The position numbers and the translations under genes were made by a program. This document shows, one piece after another, positions 1 through 10,762 of a DNA stretch of 64,000 bases. Below the pieces are notes generated by a model. It searched no databases. It saw only the letters and a program-made list of their open reading frames with translations, and was not told the origin of the DNA. Every line of letters starts with the position of its first letter. The stretch's first letter is position 1. The stretch lies in assembly GCA_029204225.1 (NCBI GenBank), contig CM055106.1:35064361-35128360 (forward strand), read 5' to 3'. The DNA comes from Diphasiastrum complanatum (taxonomy: Eukaryota > Streptophyta > Lycopodiopsida > Lycopodiales > Lycopodiaceae).

Positions 1-632
1 TGTCTCAGACATGACATTTCCTTCTGGGAGAATTTTTTTTCTCAATAGTCTGTACATGTCAAAAGAAGTCATTATAAAAAAAATATCACTCGATGTCCGA
101 ATTGTAAATTTTGTTTCAAAGCAAAAATGACAAGTAGATAAAAAAAAATTTACTCAAATAATGATGTGAGGCTTTTGTCACTCCATCTATATTTGGCTTG
201 AAGATTTAATAGAAGTAGAGAAGTCGCCAAACGAGATATCTTTGCTCTAGGATATAGTGCGGTCTTTGATTCTTCTCGCAATTTTCTTTCTTCTTTAGAC
301 AAAAGTGCCTCCTCATCTTGTTCATTGTGTCTAGCTGCAATATTGTTCTCGTACATAGCATCCAACATGTCTCCCATGACTTCAAATTCATCATTCATTG
401 GAAGCTCATTTTCATCGTTGGAACTTGTTTGTGAAGAAGTAGATCTAGATGAGCTAGATTCAGATGCATTAGTCTCTTGATTAATGCACTCATCAATTTT
501 CATCATCTCTTTTAAGCCTTGACGTAGACGACGAGGTAATTGCTTTAAATGTGGACCGTTGTATTGCATTCGTCGTCTACATCGACCATTACGAGGATTA
601 TTGTCTCCAACACTAAATGAGGATGAAGAATC
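1..632 (-). pseudogene. CACTA (En/Spm) TNP2-like transposase, N-terminal core, cut by window edge
   Basis: Two exons read leftwards. The exon at 154-632 follows an ATATAG acceptor and encodes an Arg-rich start (GRCRRRMQYNG), a Ser-rich acidic stretch, then TALYPRAKISRLATSLLLLNLQ and WSDKSL. A 104-base intron (50-153, GTAAAT donor, GTACAG acceptor) joins it in frame to 1-49, giving SLFELLRKKILPEGNVMSE. The series LYPxxKxSxL, then WSDKS, then LLxxxLPEGN is the hallmark of plant CACTA TNP2 transposases just before the Transposase_21 catalytic region, which must lie left of position 1. The element would bind its termini and catalyse cut-and-paste movement in the nucleus. The upstream exon frame reaches a TAG immediately before 632, so I cannot tell a true acceptor from a point stop. 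The gene is called a pseudogene because its upstream exons carry two retroelement insertions and a frameshift. Confidence 0.7.
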
Positions 633-825
633 CTATATATCAAAATAACAAGAAGTAGGTTGAAACAATGCTTGATAAACATTTCCTCCCAATACTTGAT
701 AGATCTAAATGTTGCATATGAATATAAATTACCTCTTATTTTAAAAAGTATGAACATACCAATGTATCTATTGGACAAATTTGTCTTTTCAACTTGTTGT
801 GTTTCCATGCACATTTGGACGTCCA
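633..825 (-). other. Decayed inter-exon stretch of the CACTA gene
   Basis: This stretch links the SET-like block to the TNP2 core. A GTATGT donor near 749 and a TTTAG acceptor near 708 are visible on the minus strand. The frame after that acceptor (YQVLGGNVYQALFQPTS) runs to a single TAG before the next exon. It may be exon, intron or both. Confidence 0.3.
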
Positions 826-1280
826 TCAATGTATGTACGATTTTCCCTTGAGATGTTGTCTCCTTGCATGCGTTGCTCCTCTAAAGAACAAGTTCAAGCC
901 ATATACTTGCATCTTCCATTGGTGACGACACAAAGCATGCCAATCACCCCAATTGTAATGAGGTCCTGCATATGGCATCAATGTCACAACACTATTTAAA
1001 GGGACCTCAATACTACTCAATGCAAAAAGGCCCAAACCAGTCTCAAGAAAGTGTTCACTAGGCATGATCATGTACATTCGATCCCAATACGTAAATGGTG
1101 TTCCATTTAATGGTAATGGTGATTGGAGTGGCCAACACAAATATCTACTTCTAATAAAAGTTTTTACTAATGGTTGCAAGCTAGGTGGAAGAGGAAGGTC
1201 AGACAAAGAACCTAGAATGTCTTTTGACACATCAATAGTGTGTAGTAATTTGCAATTATCTTTCAAACTAGTCATAATAC
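776..1280 (-). pseudogene. SET-like domain block inside the CACTA locus, part 2 (downstream of copia insertion)
   Basis: In order, the minus-strand reading shows YMIMPSEHFLETGLGLFA, then VVTLMPYAGPHYNW, then MQVYGLNL. After a frame change near 895-905 it continues EEQRMQGDNISRENR and YIDGRPNVHGNTT. The pattern GxGLFA, then YxG, then Yxxx followed by YIDGxPxxxGN is how SET methyltransferase domains begin; the expected FINS/NHSC cofactor-binding end is not found. The reading frame continues exactly across the target duplication of the copia element at 1281-5846 into 5852-6170, so the element split one ORF. The frameshift and missing C-terminal half mean it is not an active enzyme here. The SET assignment is my inference from motifs; an unrelated CACTA-specific region is the alternative. 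Confidence 0.45.
1276..1280. repeat. Target-site duplication AATAC, left copy
   Basis: AATAC lies directly left of the LTR and is repeated at 5847-5851 directly right of the other LTR. This marks a single integration event. Confidence 0.85.
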
Positions 1281-1981
1281 TATGAAAGTACTGTACTTTA
1301 GGACCATAAATGGATCTACAAAAGATCCACAAGAGTTATTGGATGCTTGCTTAACAATCTATCAAAAAACTAGACACAAAAAAGTTGATCTAGATTGGCA
1401 ATTTGACAAACAACAAGCATCAACAATCAAAAGCATTGATAAACATTGAAATACGAGCCCACACGTGTGTACTACAGGCTGTAGTATGGCCTTCAACCTG
1501 AGAAACAAGTAGAAATTGATTTGGTTTCATTTGGATCACAAAAACTCAATGTACATAGTGAACTAGCTTGAGATTGCCAATGAGCTCCAAAACTTTTCTA
1601 TCTTCTCACTATGGAGAGAGGGAATACATAGCAAATTCGACTTCCTTCTTGAAGTTAGGTGGATTTTCAGCATGCAATAAGAAATTTAACTCACTCTCCT
1701 TGACCTAAAATGAAACCCTAGTCTATTTCCTAGAGTTATGCTTGGTAGGTAGCTAGTTGGTCAAATTTTCACCTTAAACTTAGGTGTAGGTCCTATAAAG
1801 TAGGGATGACCACCAAATAGACATGACCAACTCTCTTGACTTGACCTAACGTACATTAGGATGGGTTTTTCATGTAGCATCATGGCCTCACATGTGTGGG
1901 ACCCACTTGTGTACACAATTTACACTATTCTACATGGTTTTTAATCAAGCTAGATTTGCCAATTTTTGGCAATTTTTCACA
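1281..1981 (-). repeat. 3' LTR of copia family 1 copy 1
   Basis: It matches 5146-5846 at equal length. The first bases read TATGAAAG where the partner has TGTGAAAG, so one terminal base is mutated; it ends TTCACA. It contains the palindrome CACACGTGTG near 1460. Confidence 0.9.
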
Positions 1982-1990
1982 CTCCTCAAA
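1982..1990 (-). promoter_or_regulatory. Polypurine tract of copia family 1
   Basis: On the minus strand TTTGAGGAG directly precedes the 3' LTR, the place where second-strand synthesis is primed. The same tract is at 43169-43177 in the third copy. Confidence 0.55.
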
Positions 1991-2200
1991 TTTAGCTTGA
2001 TCTATTTACAACTCTCTTGATAGATCAATGAAAGCTTTTAGAAGTGTCTAAAAAATCCAGCTACAAAGAAGGAACTTTTGAGACTCCAATAGAGAATGAT
2101 GTCCATGAAGGATCTTTCACCACCTCTTAGAGGATCCCTTACAAGATGTTCCATAAATGTGTCTATATACATGTAGCACACTTCAAAACTAAACATCATG

Positions 2201-2653
2201 TCAAGCCATGGATTCCAAGGCATTTTGTGCACTTGAAGATACATCAATGAAAATATTAAGTGCATAAATAATGTTGCCAAAGACAACTTGTCTTGCTTGA
2301 TCCATATGATTGAGCCTAGATGGCTCCATCTTGATACTCAAGATTCTTCTTGGAGTCCATGGGTCTTGAGCTTGATCCTCCACTTGACTTGACTCCAAAA
2401 CATCAATGAATTGAATAATGTGTTGATCCAAAGGTGCTTCTTCAAGTTTACAAATCTTCCACTCTTGAAAGATCACATTTCCACCATTGACAAATTCTTT
2501 GGTTGAAAACAAGTAGATTCTACAATCTCTACTTGAAGAGCAAAACACTACCATTATTCCTATCATTGAAATAGGATAATCTTTGGTCCTTACATTGGAA
2601 TGATCATGCACAAAGCATGGATACAAAGATTTCCAAAGCAAATGATGTTTCAT
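2201..2653 (-). pseudogene. Integrase C-terminal remnant and tail ORF of copia family 1
   Basis: The reading contains IYLFSTKEFVNGGNVIFQEW, which fits the end of a copia integrase (x-LYS-x-KxFxxxRxVIFxE). An acidic linker and a stretch of no recognised family follow. Between the upstream protease part and this point there is no HHCC finger or DDE core. In the sister copy at 43462-44190 the same region is one open frame with the protease tail; here it is broken by a frameshift near 2610-2650. Nothing in it resembles RT or RNase H. Confidence 0.55.
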
Positions 2654-4339
2654 CTTTTATGACTCTATTCAAATCATTACAAAAATAGTTATCCAATGAA
2701 ATTGCTTTATCAACAACAAATGTAGATTTCAAAGCATCCCATTTCATTGTCTTGTTATACAAAGTAATAAACACCATGGATCTTAAAGGTAAGAAACAAG
2801 TCACCTCATGTCTACTAATACTTTCCAAAAAGTATTCAAAGATAGTAGACTCTCCAATGCTCACCACCCTTGCAAGATGCACACTTGAATGGACAATTTG
2901 CATGCAATTTGATGACTCGGCCATTGTCATTGAGGACTCCCTTGGAACTCTCATGCTTTGAGGTTGATCCTCAATATCTTCCTCCTTTTGGTGCTCCTCC
3001 TCAATGCAAGCAAGATCACACTTTGCCAAGATCTCCTTTTGAGTGATCTCCTCATTTGCCAAGCTCATTCTTTCAAAAGCAACACTAGCTTCCAACTTAA
3101 ACAATCTTCCATGCTTAAATCTCTTTGCAATGCAAACATCATTCTTCAAGATGAAACAAACACCATGCTTAAAGTGGACATCCAAACCACTTTCTAAGAG
3201 TAAACCAACACTAAGCATATTCTTGGTGATTGATGGTACATAAAGGACATTTTCTAGATCCATGCACTTTGAGGATTCTAGACACAAAGAGATGGTGCCA
3301 ACACCATCTATCCTACACTCTTCATCATTTGCAGTAAAGAGAAACTTTTTAGCAGCATTGAAAGAGTGTAAGGTTGAGAAAAAGTCCTTTTCACAAGACA
3401 TGTGAGAGCTAGCCCCACTGTCGATCCACCAATTGTCTCTTGAATTGCTATTGCTTGTTGGTGAGGATGTAGATGCCATCAAGAATACATCTACTTCATC
3501 CTCCTCCTCCTTTGCAAGGTTTCCTTGTTTGTCCTCCTCCACTTGTGCTCTTAGCCTCTTGTAGCATTCAGATACATAATGCCCCTTCCTTCCAAAAAAG
3601 AAGCATTTTTGCTTTGACTTGTCCTTTGAGCTTGATGCATCATCCTCTTCTTTGGCCTCCTTTGGATGCTTCTTCTTTCCATTGGTCTTCTTTTTTCCCT
3701 TGAATGAGAAATTGGCTTTCTCATCACTATCTTGCAATGACAAGGAACTCATCCTAGATTTTGCATGGAGCATCCTAAACTCTTCAGCCACTAATACACT
3801 GTGAAGTTTTTCTATAGTTGGCAAAGTGTCTTGGATGGCAAAACTTTGGACCAAATTTGCAAAGTCATCTCCTAGACCATTAAGGACAATTTGTAAAAGC
3901 TCTCCATCATGAATCTTCTCTCCAATGGAAGCCAACTCCCTATTTAGAGACTTGATTCTGAGTACATAATCCTGTGCACTCTCCTCACTTCTTCTCATGC
4001 TTTGCAAAATTTGATTTCTAAGAATAAGAACTCTAGAAGTGTTGCTAGACTCATAGATTGATTTCAAAGACTCCCAAGCCTCTTTAGCATTAGTACAACT
4101 GATACTTCTCTCAACAAATCATTGCTCACATTCATCTTCACACAATGAAGTGCAAGCCTAGATCTCTTCTTGTATCTAGCTAACTCCTGTGCACCTAGAG
4201 GTTCATCTTCATCTTCAATCAAGAACTCATAAAGGTCTTGGAGCACTAAGAGTGACTCCATTCTAACCTTCTAAATAGCATAATTTGTAGAATTCAACCT
4301 CTCACTAGCTTCTAGAAGGTATGCTCCAACAGATCTCAT
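2604..4339 (-). pseudogene. Gag-protease polyprotein of copia family 1 copy 1, broken
   Basis: The likely start is at 4339 (MRSVGAYLLEASERLN). Two lesions follow: a TAG at 4271-4273 where the related element has Trp, and a one-base frameshift near 4090-4110. From 4067 the frame is open to 2604. It carries a UBN2-type gag, a Lys-rich stretch, a zinc knuckle that reads CFFFGRKGHYVSEC, and an aspartic protease with WWIDSGASSHMS, where the DSG is intact. The knuckle has lost its second cysteine (Cys to Phe), so zinc binding is doubtful. Gag would coat genomic RNA in cytoplasmic particles and the protease would mature it. The element at 7660-12755 has the opposite pair of defects. Confidence 0.8.
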
Positions 4340-5133
4340 CTTACTAGTGACTTCTACAAACAAGAAATAGATTTGATTGACTTGAAACTCACAAAGGTCT
4401 CACACTTGCAGTGTTTCACTCAAATTTGATTTCTAATCCAACAAATGGACTTATAATCACAGTTCTATCACTCCCTCACAAAGCTGGAATGAAGATAAGA
4501 TGAAATGAAAACTACTTTCAAACAAATCTTGCCAAAAAATGGATTTGATTGTCTCTAGAAACTCACTAAGGTCTCTCTCTTGTAGTTTTTCACTCAAATT
4601 AGATTTCTAATCCAACAAATGGACTTATAATCTCAGTTCTAGCACTTCCTCACAAAGTTGGAATGAAGATAAGATGATGTGAAATCTACTTACAATCAAA
4701 TCTTGTCAATTTTGGCTATTTTTGGACAAAAAAATGACTTAATCTCTTTCTTCCTTCTTGGTGTACTTTCAAGACCTGTTTTTAACCTTAATAGTACTTG
4801 AACTCAGCCTAGATTAATTAGATTCCATGAAACAAATTCAAAATCTAATCAATGGCAAATGATCTTGGTAGATTATCCTAGGATCTCCACTAAAAATTAC
4901 ACCAACAGCTCACAAATTAAATTTTTTTGGATCAAATGAATACCATGCATTAAATGCAGGTTCAGAGGTGCCCACACATGTGGACAGTACGGATTTGGAC
5001 CCCTACCAAGTTTGGGATCAAATCTCCTCACCAAAATCAAGATTCTAGCTGGCCCTCTCAATACTAGTTTTTAGCACCGAAACTTGCTAAAAATAGATTT
5101 GTATTAGATCAATGGCTTATGCTCTTGTACTTG
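4340..5133. other. 5' leader of copia family 1 copy 1
   Basis: Untranslated leader between primer site and gag. It contains a local direct duplication: the stretches near 4380-4500 and 4560-4680 share long matches (ATTTCTAATCCAACAAATGG in both). No ORF of interest was found. Confidence 0.5.
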
Positions 5134-5145
5134 GCTCTGATACCA
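5134..5145 (-). promoter_or_regulatory. Primer binding site, tRNA-iMet type
   Basis: The minus strand reads TGGTATCAGAGC with no gap to the LTR at 5146. This is the standard plant copia site for initiator methionine tRNA and fixes element orientation. Confidence 0.9.
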
Positions 5146-5846
5146 TGTGAAAGTACTATACTTTAGGACCATAAATGGATCTACAAAAGATCCACAAGAG
5201 TGATTGGATGCTTGCTTAACAATCTATCAAAAAACTAGACACAAAAAAGTTGATCTAGATTGGCAATTTGACAAACAACAAGCATTAACAATCAAAAGCA
5301 TTGATAAACATTGAAATCCGAGCCCACACGTGTGTACTATAGGCTGTAGTATGGCCTTCAACTTGAGAAACAAGTAGAAATTGATTTGGTTTCATTTGGA
5401 TCACAAAAACTCAATGTACATAGTGAACTAGCTTGAGATTGCCAATGAGCTCCAAAACTTTTCTATCTTCTCACTATGGAGAGAGGGAATACATAGCAAA
5501 TTCGACTTCCTTCTTGAAGTTAGGTGGATTTCCAGCATATAATAAGGAAGTTAACGCACTCTCTTTGACTTAAAATGAAACCCTAGTCTATTTCCTAGAG
5601 TTATGCTTGGTAGGTAGCTAGTTGGTCAAATTTTCACCTTAAACTTAGGTGTAGGTCCTATAAAGTAGGGATGACCACCAAATAGACATGACCAACTCTC
5701 TTGACTTGACCTAATGTACATTAGGATGGGTTTTTCATGTAGCATCATGGCCTCACATGTGTGGGACCCACTTGTGTACACAATTTACACTATTCTACAT
5801 GGTTTTTGATCAAGCTAGATTTGCCAATTTTTGGCAATTCTTCACA
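5146..5846 (-). repeat. 5' LTR of copia family 1 copy 1
   Basis: 701 bases, starting TGTGAAAG and ending TTCACA on the plus strand, with inverted ends. It would carry promoter and poly(A) signals for the element. A CACACGTGTG G-box palindrome lies near 5323. Confidence 0.9.
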
Positions 5847-6170
5847 AATACATCCAAGACGTGTTCTCTTTTTTGAAGGGGTGGTCAAGTTTGTGAAAAC
5901 CACGTGGAGTATCGTGGAGGACTCATGTGCAACATCTAGGATAGGTGTGGTTGGGTGGTAAGAATGTTCTATAGATTTGGAGACATGGATTGAATCACAA
6001 GGCATTGATGAACTAATTATATCATGCAAGGGGTCATCATCAACAAGAGCATCATCTAGGGCCAATGATGATCCAAAATCAATATTCATGTGATTTATCT
6101 CATCAATAATATTCTCGATCTCTCTTACAACTCTTTTTCTTGAAACCAACTTATGGTCCTTCTTTTGCAA
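5847..6170 (-). pseudogene. SET-like block of the CACTA locus, part 1 (upstream of copia insertion)
   Basis: An open frame from 6170 encodes a basic start (KLVSRKRVVREIENIIDEIN), an acidic region, and a KKRTRLGCI end that abuts the copia target duplication. Removing the insertion leaves the same frame running into 1280 and on through the SET-like motifs. No known domain is visible in this N-terminal part. It lies between a Transpos_assoc-like exon (7070-7245) and the TNP2 core (1-632), all on one strand. Confidence 0.5.
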
Positions 6171-6196
6171 AAGTTGAAAATGTTAGATATATCAGT

Positions 6197-6304
<108 letters not shown>

Positions 6305-6350
6305 GAAACATAAATTAATATGTAGCACAAACCGTAAACTAGTAGCATGA

Positions 6351-6407
6351 AACACACACACAAACACACACAAACACACGCACGCACACACACACCCACC
6401 CACACCG
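6351..6407. repeat. CA-rich microsatellite tract
   Basis: Imperfect CA repeats with AAAC, CACG and CACC interruptions, 50 bases past the TC tract. Confidence 0.9.
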
Positions 6408-6650
6408 ACCCTAAACACACATGAAGAGAAAAATAGAGAGAACATTATAGAGTGCTAATCAAAATTTTCGAACCACACGATCATATCCTACTCCAGAATG
6501 TCACCACATGCTTCCTCCTGCGGCATTTGGGCTTTTTTGTGGAACTCATTTTCCAACAAAAAAACATTTGAACCAGGTCTTGAACGGAAGAAAACAAGGG
6601 CTACACACCTTCCTAGAATTGGGAGTGTTGGTTGTCTTTAACTCTTTCAT

Positions 6651-6651
<1 letters not shown>

Positions 6652-6736
<85 letters not shown>
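6652..6736. repeat. (TC)n microsatellite, about 42 units
   Basis: A second pure TC tract within 350 bases of the first, ending at CACGTGAATG. The 6408-6651 interval holds nothing I recognise. Confidence 0.98.
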
Positions 6737-6738
<2 letters not shown>

Positions 6739-6780
6739 GTGAATGAGTCTTTTATGGGTGATTGAATATGGAAATCAAGA

Positions 6781-6945
6781 TTAACTACATCTAATCATTC
6801 TATTTGAATTTTTTCTTTTAGAAGCGAGTGAGAGATTAACTTCATCTAATCATTCTATTTGGATTTTTTCTTTTAGAAGCAAGTGAGAGATTAACTTCAT
6901 CTAAATATTTTATTTGGATTTTTTCTTTTAGAAGCAAGTGAGAGA
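6781..6945. repeat. 55-bp tandem repeat, three copies plus a partial fourth
   Basis: Units begin at 6781, 6836 and 6891 with TTAAC(T/A)(T/A)CATCTAA, contain TTTTTTCTTTTAGAAGC, and end AGTGAGAGA. The partial fourth starts at 6946. Copies differ at only a few bases. Confidence 0.9.
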
Positions 6946-7069
6946 TTAACTTCAAAGTATCGAGGCACTCATTCTATCGCTCAATATTTATTGGCCAAAC
7001 TATACTTGAAGTGTCATAAGGGTCAAAGATTAAAGCATTTCATAAAAACACTTTAAAGAGTTTACTTCT

Positions 7070-7245
7070 CATACTCTTGGATTCTCTATGTGCACTCCAT
7101 TGGCCCAAATATGATCGTTGACAATCTTCCTTGTCCGAATCCTAAGGCATTTGCATTGTGTGCATGTACATGGTATCCTCTCATCATATTCTGGTTGAAG
7201 CTGGTCCAATAATCCAATTGCAAATTGCACAAACTCTTTCAGTGT
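7070..7245 (-). pseudogene. Transposase-associated (Transpos_assoc-like) domain exon of the CACTA gene
   Basis: The minus strand reads LKEFVQFAIGLLDQL, then IPCTCTQCKC, then VNDHIWANGVHI, ending at a TGA. This matches the plan of the N-terminal transposase-associated domain of CACTA TNP2 proteins: F-x2-A, then a C-x-C-x2-C cluster, then an HxxxxG helix, proposed to bind DNA or zinc. Its place between exon 2 (7464-7626) and the later exons fits the gene order. Splice sites are not obvious. Confidence 0.5.
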
Positions 7246-7463
7246 CATTCAAGTGAAAATTGACAAAATCTAACATGTGAAAAATTGTAACATGTGACAA
7301 AAACTGACAAAATAGTCTCTGTACATTTAGTGCATTTTAAACCTTCAATTGTGATGGAGTGGTGTCTTGGCTTTCCAAAGAGCAATATACTATATCCAAA
7401 GAGCAAATCGGATTACATTACTATTACAAATAAAAAAATTATGACATGAATCAATATACATAC

Positions 7464-7626
7464 ATGTGATGGATCAATAGGTGGTCTACGTCGACTGATG
7501 GAAGAGCTTGAAGATGAACCAGTCAATAGTTGTTCATTGTACTTTAGTCTTGATTGCTCCTTTTTTCTGTGATAGAGCTCAATTCTTTTTCCTTTCTTTA
7601 AATCATGTGGAAGTACGATAATTTTC
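7464..7626 (-). CDS. CACTA gene exon 2
   Basis: Bounded by a TTCTAG acceptor and a GTATGT donor. It encodes KIIVLPHDLKKGKRIELYHR, a Lys/Arg-rich stretch, then a Ser-rich run and RRRPPIDPSH. It joins in frame with exon 1 at 12848 (AG|G = Arg). The intron between them received the 5.1 kb copia element. This part is not conserved enough for me to name a domain; it is basic and likely nuclear. Confidence 0.5.
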
Positions 7627-7654
7627 CTAGAATTCACAATTCCAATGAAATGTC

Positions 7655-7659
7655 ATTGT
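7655..7659. repeat. Target-site duplication ATTGT, left copy
   Basis: Repeated at 12756-12760 on the far side of the element at 7660-12755. Confidence 0.9.
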
Positions 7660-8477
7660 TGTGAGAAATTGGCAAAAATCTAGCTTGGTATTTTTTATGA
7701 TAGGAAGTTTGTAAGTGAATCTCACATGTGTGGAGGATGTTCCCACGTGTGGACAATTGTAAAGTAAATCAAAATGTTTGATATAGGTTCTCATAGAATT
7801 TCATAGTCAAGCATTTAGGTGTAGGATGTTGATAGGGTCAAATTTGGCATAAATGGCAAATTATCCATTTCCACTTGTAATGCCAATATTGAGCCAAAAT
7901 AGAGCCAAACTTGTGCCAATCAGAGTGTAGACAAGTGTCATGCTTTTGTTTGATGAAGCTTAAGAGGTCCAATAGGATTTAGAGGTGGAACCTTGTGAGG
8001 TCCAATAGAAAATTGAGGTGTGCTTGAATATAGTCCAATAGAATTTAGAGGTGCATGGATCAATGGTCCAATAGGATTAAGAGGTGGCAAAGTGTGATCC
8101 AATCATAGTTAAGCATAGTGGTAGCTCATGAATCTATTAGTATCATTGTATTCCTCTTTTTGGATCTAATTGATTTTGAGATTGAGTGGATTTTGAGTGT
8201 CATTGAATTTCTAGCTCTCTCTCTACCCGAGAGCTCATGATGATTTTTCTCTCTCTACCCGAGGAGAGCAGCTTGTTTTTACTTAGAATATTTTTGGAAC
8301 ACTTCCCACACGTGTGAGTGAGAGTTGAAAGTGATTGAATGCATGTAGTAGTGTGTTTTTGCCATAGGATTCAAGATTGATCTTGAATCTCAATCTAGTC
8401 TTGATCTTGGTGCATCTACACACCTTAGGAGATCATAAGTACATGTAGTGGACAATCCACACGTGTGAAATTCAACA
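7660..8477 (+). repeat. 5' LTR of copia family 2
   Basis: TGTGAGAA...TTCAACA. It holds several CACGTG palindromes (near 7743, 8308 and 8460) and an internal set of related GGTCCAATAG motifs (about 7970-8080). Confidence 0.92.
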
Positions 8478-8490
8478 TGGTATCAAAGCC
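8478..8490 (+). promoter_or_regulatory. Primer binding site TGGTATCAAAGCC
   Basis: Directly abuts the 5' LTR. It differs from the family 1 site at one base (CAAAG for CAGAG) and fits initiator methionine tRNA. The 8491-9235 interval is the untranslated leader. Confidence 0.85.
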
Positions 8491-9235
8491 TACCTAAGAT
8501 TACCATGAATTTTGATCCATCTAAGTGAAAAAAATTTCATCAATCTTGAGCTAGAAGTTGTCAAGGCCCATTTTCCTAGCTATCTTGTTCAATCTTGGAT
8601 CAAAAGAGATCAAAAGGACATTGATTGGGTCTGACCTGGTACTGTACAAAATCAGGTGCTCAGACACGTGTGAGGAACATCCAATTTCAGTTTGTAAGTT
8701 CTCTCTCATGTTTGATCCATTTATCTTGCTTGATAGCTTGTTTTGAAGTTTTTTTTGTCTAGTTTCTGTTGCAATCAGTTTCATTCCATTTGGTTGAGCC
8801 AATCAAAAGTTATAAGCTTTTGAAGAGGGTTAGGTAGGGCATCTAGACCTGGGTGGACACATTTGGTTTGGTCAAGAGATTGCTTGGTTGATCCAAAATC
8901 ACAGTTGAATGCTTACCAATCTCATCTATATGTGATCTAGGCACTGTTTTGAGATCTTAGCCATTTTGTTTCATGCAATATCATTGTATTTGAGTCAAAT
9001 TTGGTTTCTTAGTGTATTTCACATGTGCTAAGAGTGTTTGATCCTAACTTTTCCCATACTCCATCATTTGATGTGAAGTAGATCTAGTTTTGGAGAGATT
9101 GAGATAGCTAGTGAGAATCATCTCACAGTTTGTTGCAAGATCTTGCATAGGAGATGGTAGCACACCATTATTGGATCCTATAGTGAGAGAGAAGCAACAT
9201 TTTTTGTTCATCACTTTTATTTATCTCCACTTTAC

Positions 9236-10762
9236 ATGACTTCAATGAGTTCATACTTGTTGCAACCAAGTGAGAGATTGTCTACTTCCAATTATTCAAT
9301 ATGGAAGTTGAGGATGGAGTCCATCTTGATACTCCAAGATGTGATGGACATTGTACTTGGGATTGAGGAGGAGCCTCAAGTCCTTCAAGAAGTACAAAAA
9401 TACAAGAAGAGAGCTAGGATGGCTCTCCACTACATTAAGATGAATGTCTCTAATGAGATATTGAGGGAGATTGGTGATTGTTCTACATCCAAGGAAGTTT
9501 GGGATTGTCTCAAGTCCATCTATGAGGCTAAGAACACCTCTAGGCTCCTCACTCTTAGAAATCAAATATTCCAAATTAGTCAAAAGAGTGATGAGAGTGC
9601 ATCTAATTATATTTTGAGAGTCAAGGATATTCATAGGGAGCTTGCATGTATTGGTGACTCAATTAATCAAAGTGAGCTAGTCCAAGTCATTCTCAATGGC
9701 TTGAGAGATGAATATGACAACCTTGTCCAATCCTATGCTATTAAGGAGGAGCTACCAAGTTTGGAGGCCCTTCAAAGTGTGCTTATTTCTGAAGAATCAA
9801 GACAAGAGTACAAACTCTTGAGGATGGACAAGCTATCACTCAATCATGATGATGGCAAAGTTCTATTTGCCAAGCACAAAGAGAGGAGTAAGAAGCAACA
9901 CCATCACTTCTCTAATGACAAAGCTAAAGACCAAGATGGAGAGGAGGAGGATACCTCTCATGCTTCTAATTCAAATCTCAAGAAGAAGATGATCAAGTGT
10001 TTTTATTGTGGCAAGAAAGGCCATTATGCCACCAATTGCTTCAAGAAGAAGAATCAACTCAATCAAGCCAACATCACCAATGAGAAAGAAGACTATATTG
10101 CAAGTGATGGAGAAGGCTCTCTTATGGCATCAAGCTTCTCCTCTTCCACCTTCAACAAGGATGACTCATGGTATATTGATAGTGAAGCATCTTCACATAT
10201 GTGTGGCTCCAAGCACTTTTTTTCATCTATTATGCCTTATGATGGGGTCAAGAAGACCATATACTTTGCAAGTAAGCATGAGTGCAATATTGAAGGAGTA
10301 GGGATTATTCCCTCGAAGCTTGCATCTTCTAAAGATCTCTTTCTCAACATTGTTCTTTTTGTCCCAAAGCTTACAAAGAACATCTTAAGTGTTGGCCAAC
10401 TTCTTGATAGTGGCTTTGATGTCAATTTCAATATTGACAATTGTGTGATTAAGAAGGATGGTGAGATTCTTGCATATGGATCAAGATTTGAAGGCATCTA
10501 CAAATTGGATCCAAGTGAGAGTGCAAACTCTCTTGATGTTTCTTATATTTCCAATATTTCAAAGGAGGAGGATTACACAATATGCACATATCTTCTCTCT
10601 TCAAGTATTATGGTGTATGATTATTCCTTATTATTCAAAGCATATGTTGAGAAGAAATTCTCATTGAAGATCAAAGCTTTGAGGAGTATTGGAGCTCTTG
10701 AAGGAATAGCACCATATGAAGTTTTATTCACGATGAAACCTAAGGTTGATCACCTTAGTTAA
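9236..10762 (+). pseudogene. Gag-protease of copia family 2, with start of integrase C-terminus
   Basis: One 508-codon frame. Residues about 1-200 are copia gag (YLLQPSERLSTSNYSIWKLR, later YILRVKDIHRELA). An intact CCHC knuckle CFYCGKKGHYATNC lies near residue 258. An aspartic protease is present as WYIDSEASSHMCG near residue 312, with Glu in place of the glycine of the DSG motif, so catalysis is doubtful. A gag_pre-integrase-like stretch (NILSVGQLLDSGFDV) follows. After about residue 460 it jumps to the integrase C-terminal LEGIAPYEVLFTMKP; the HHCC finger and DDE core are absent. The chosen start follows the leader and matches the family 1 start. Confidence 0.85.

Larger units (their letters stand above)
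1281..5846 (-). mobile_element. Copia-type LTR retrotransposon, family 1 copy 1, gag-protease only (4.57 kb)
   Basis: Two 701-base LTRs (1281-1981 and 5146-5846) flank 3.16 kb. The target duplication AATAC is intact, and a tRNA-iMet type primer site directly abuts the right LTR, so the element reads leftwards. By eye the LTRs differ at roughly 15-20 positions, so insertion was fairly recent. The interior encodes gag and an aspartic protease. It then jumps to a short integrase C-terminal remnant; the integrase core, RT and RNase H are absent. It is therefore non-autonomous. A second copy with the same layout is at 42477-44636, and 7660-12755 is a related family with the same kind of deletion. 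Confidence 0.9.
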
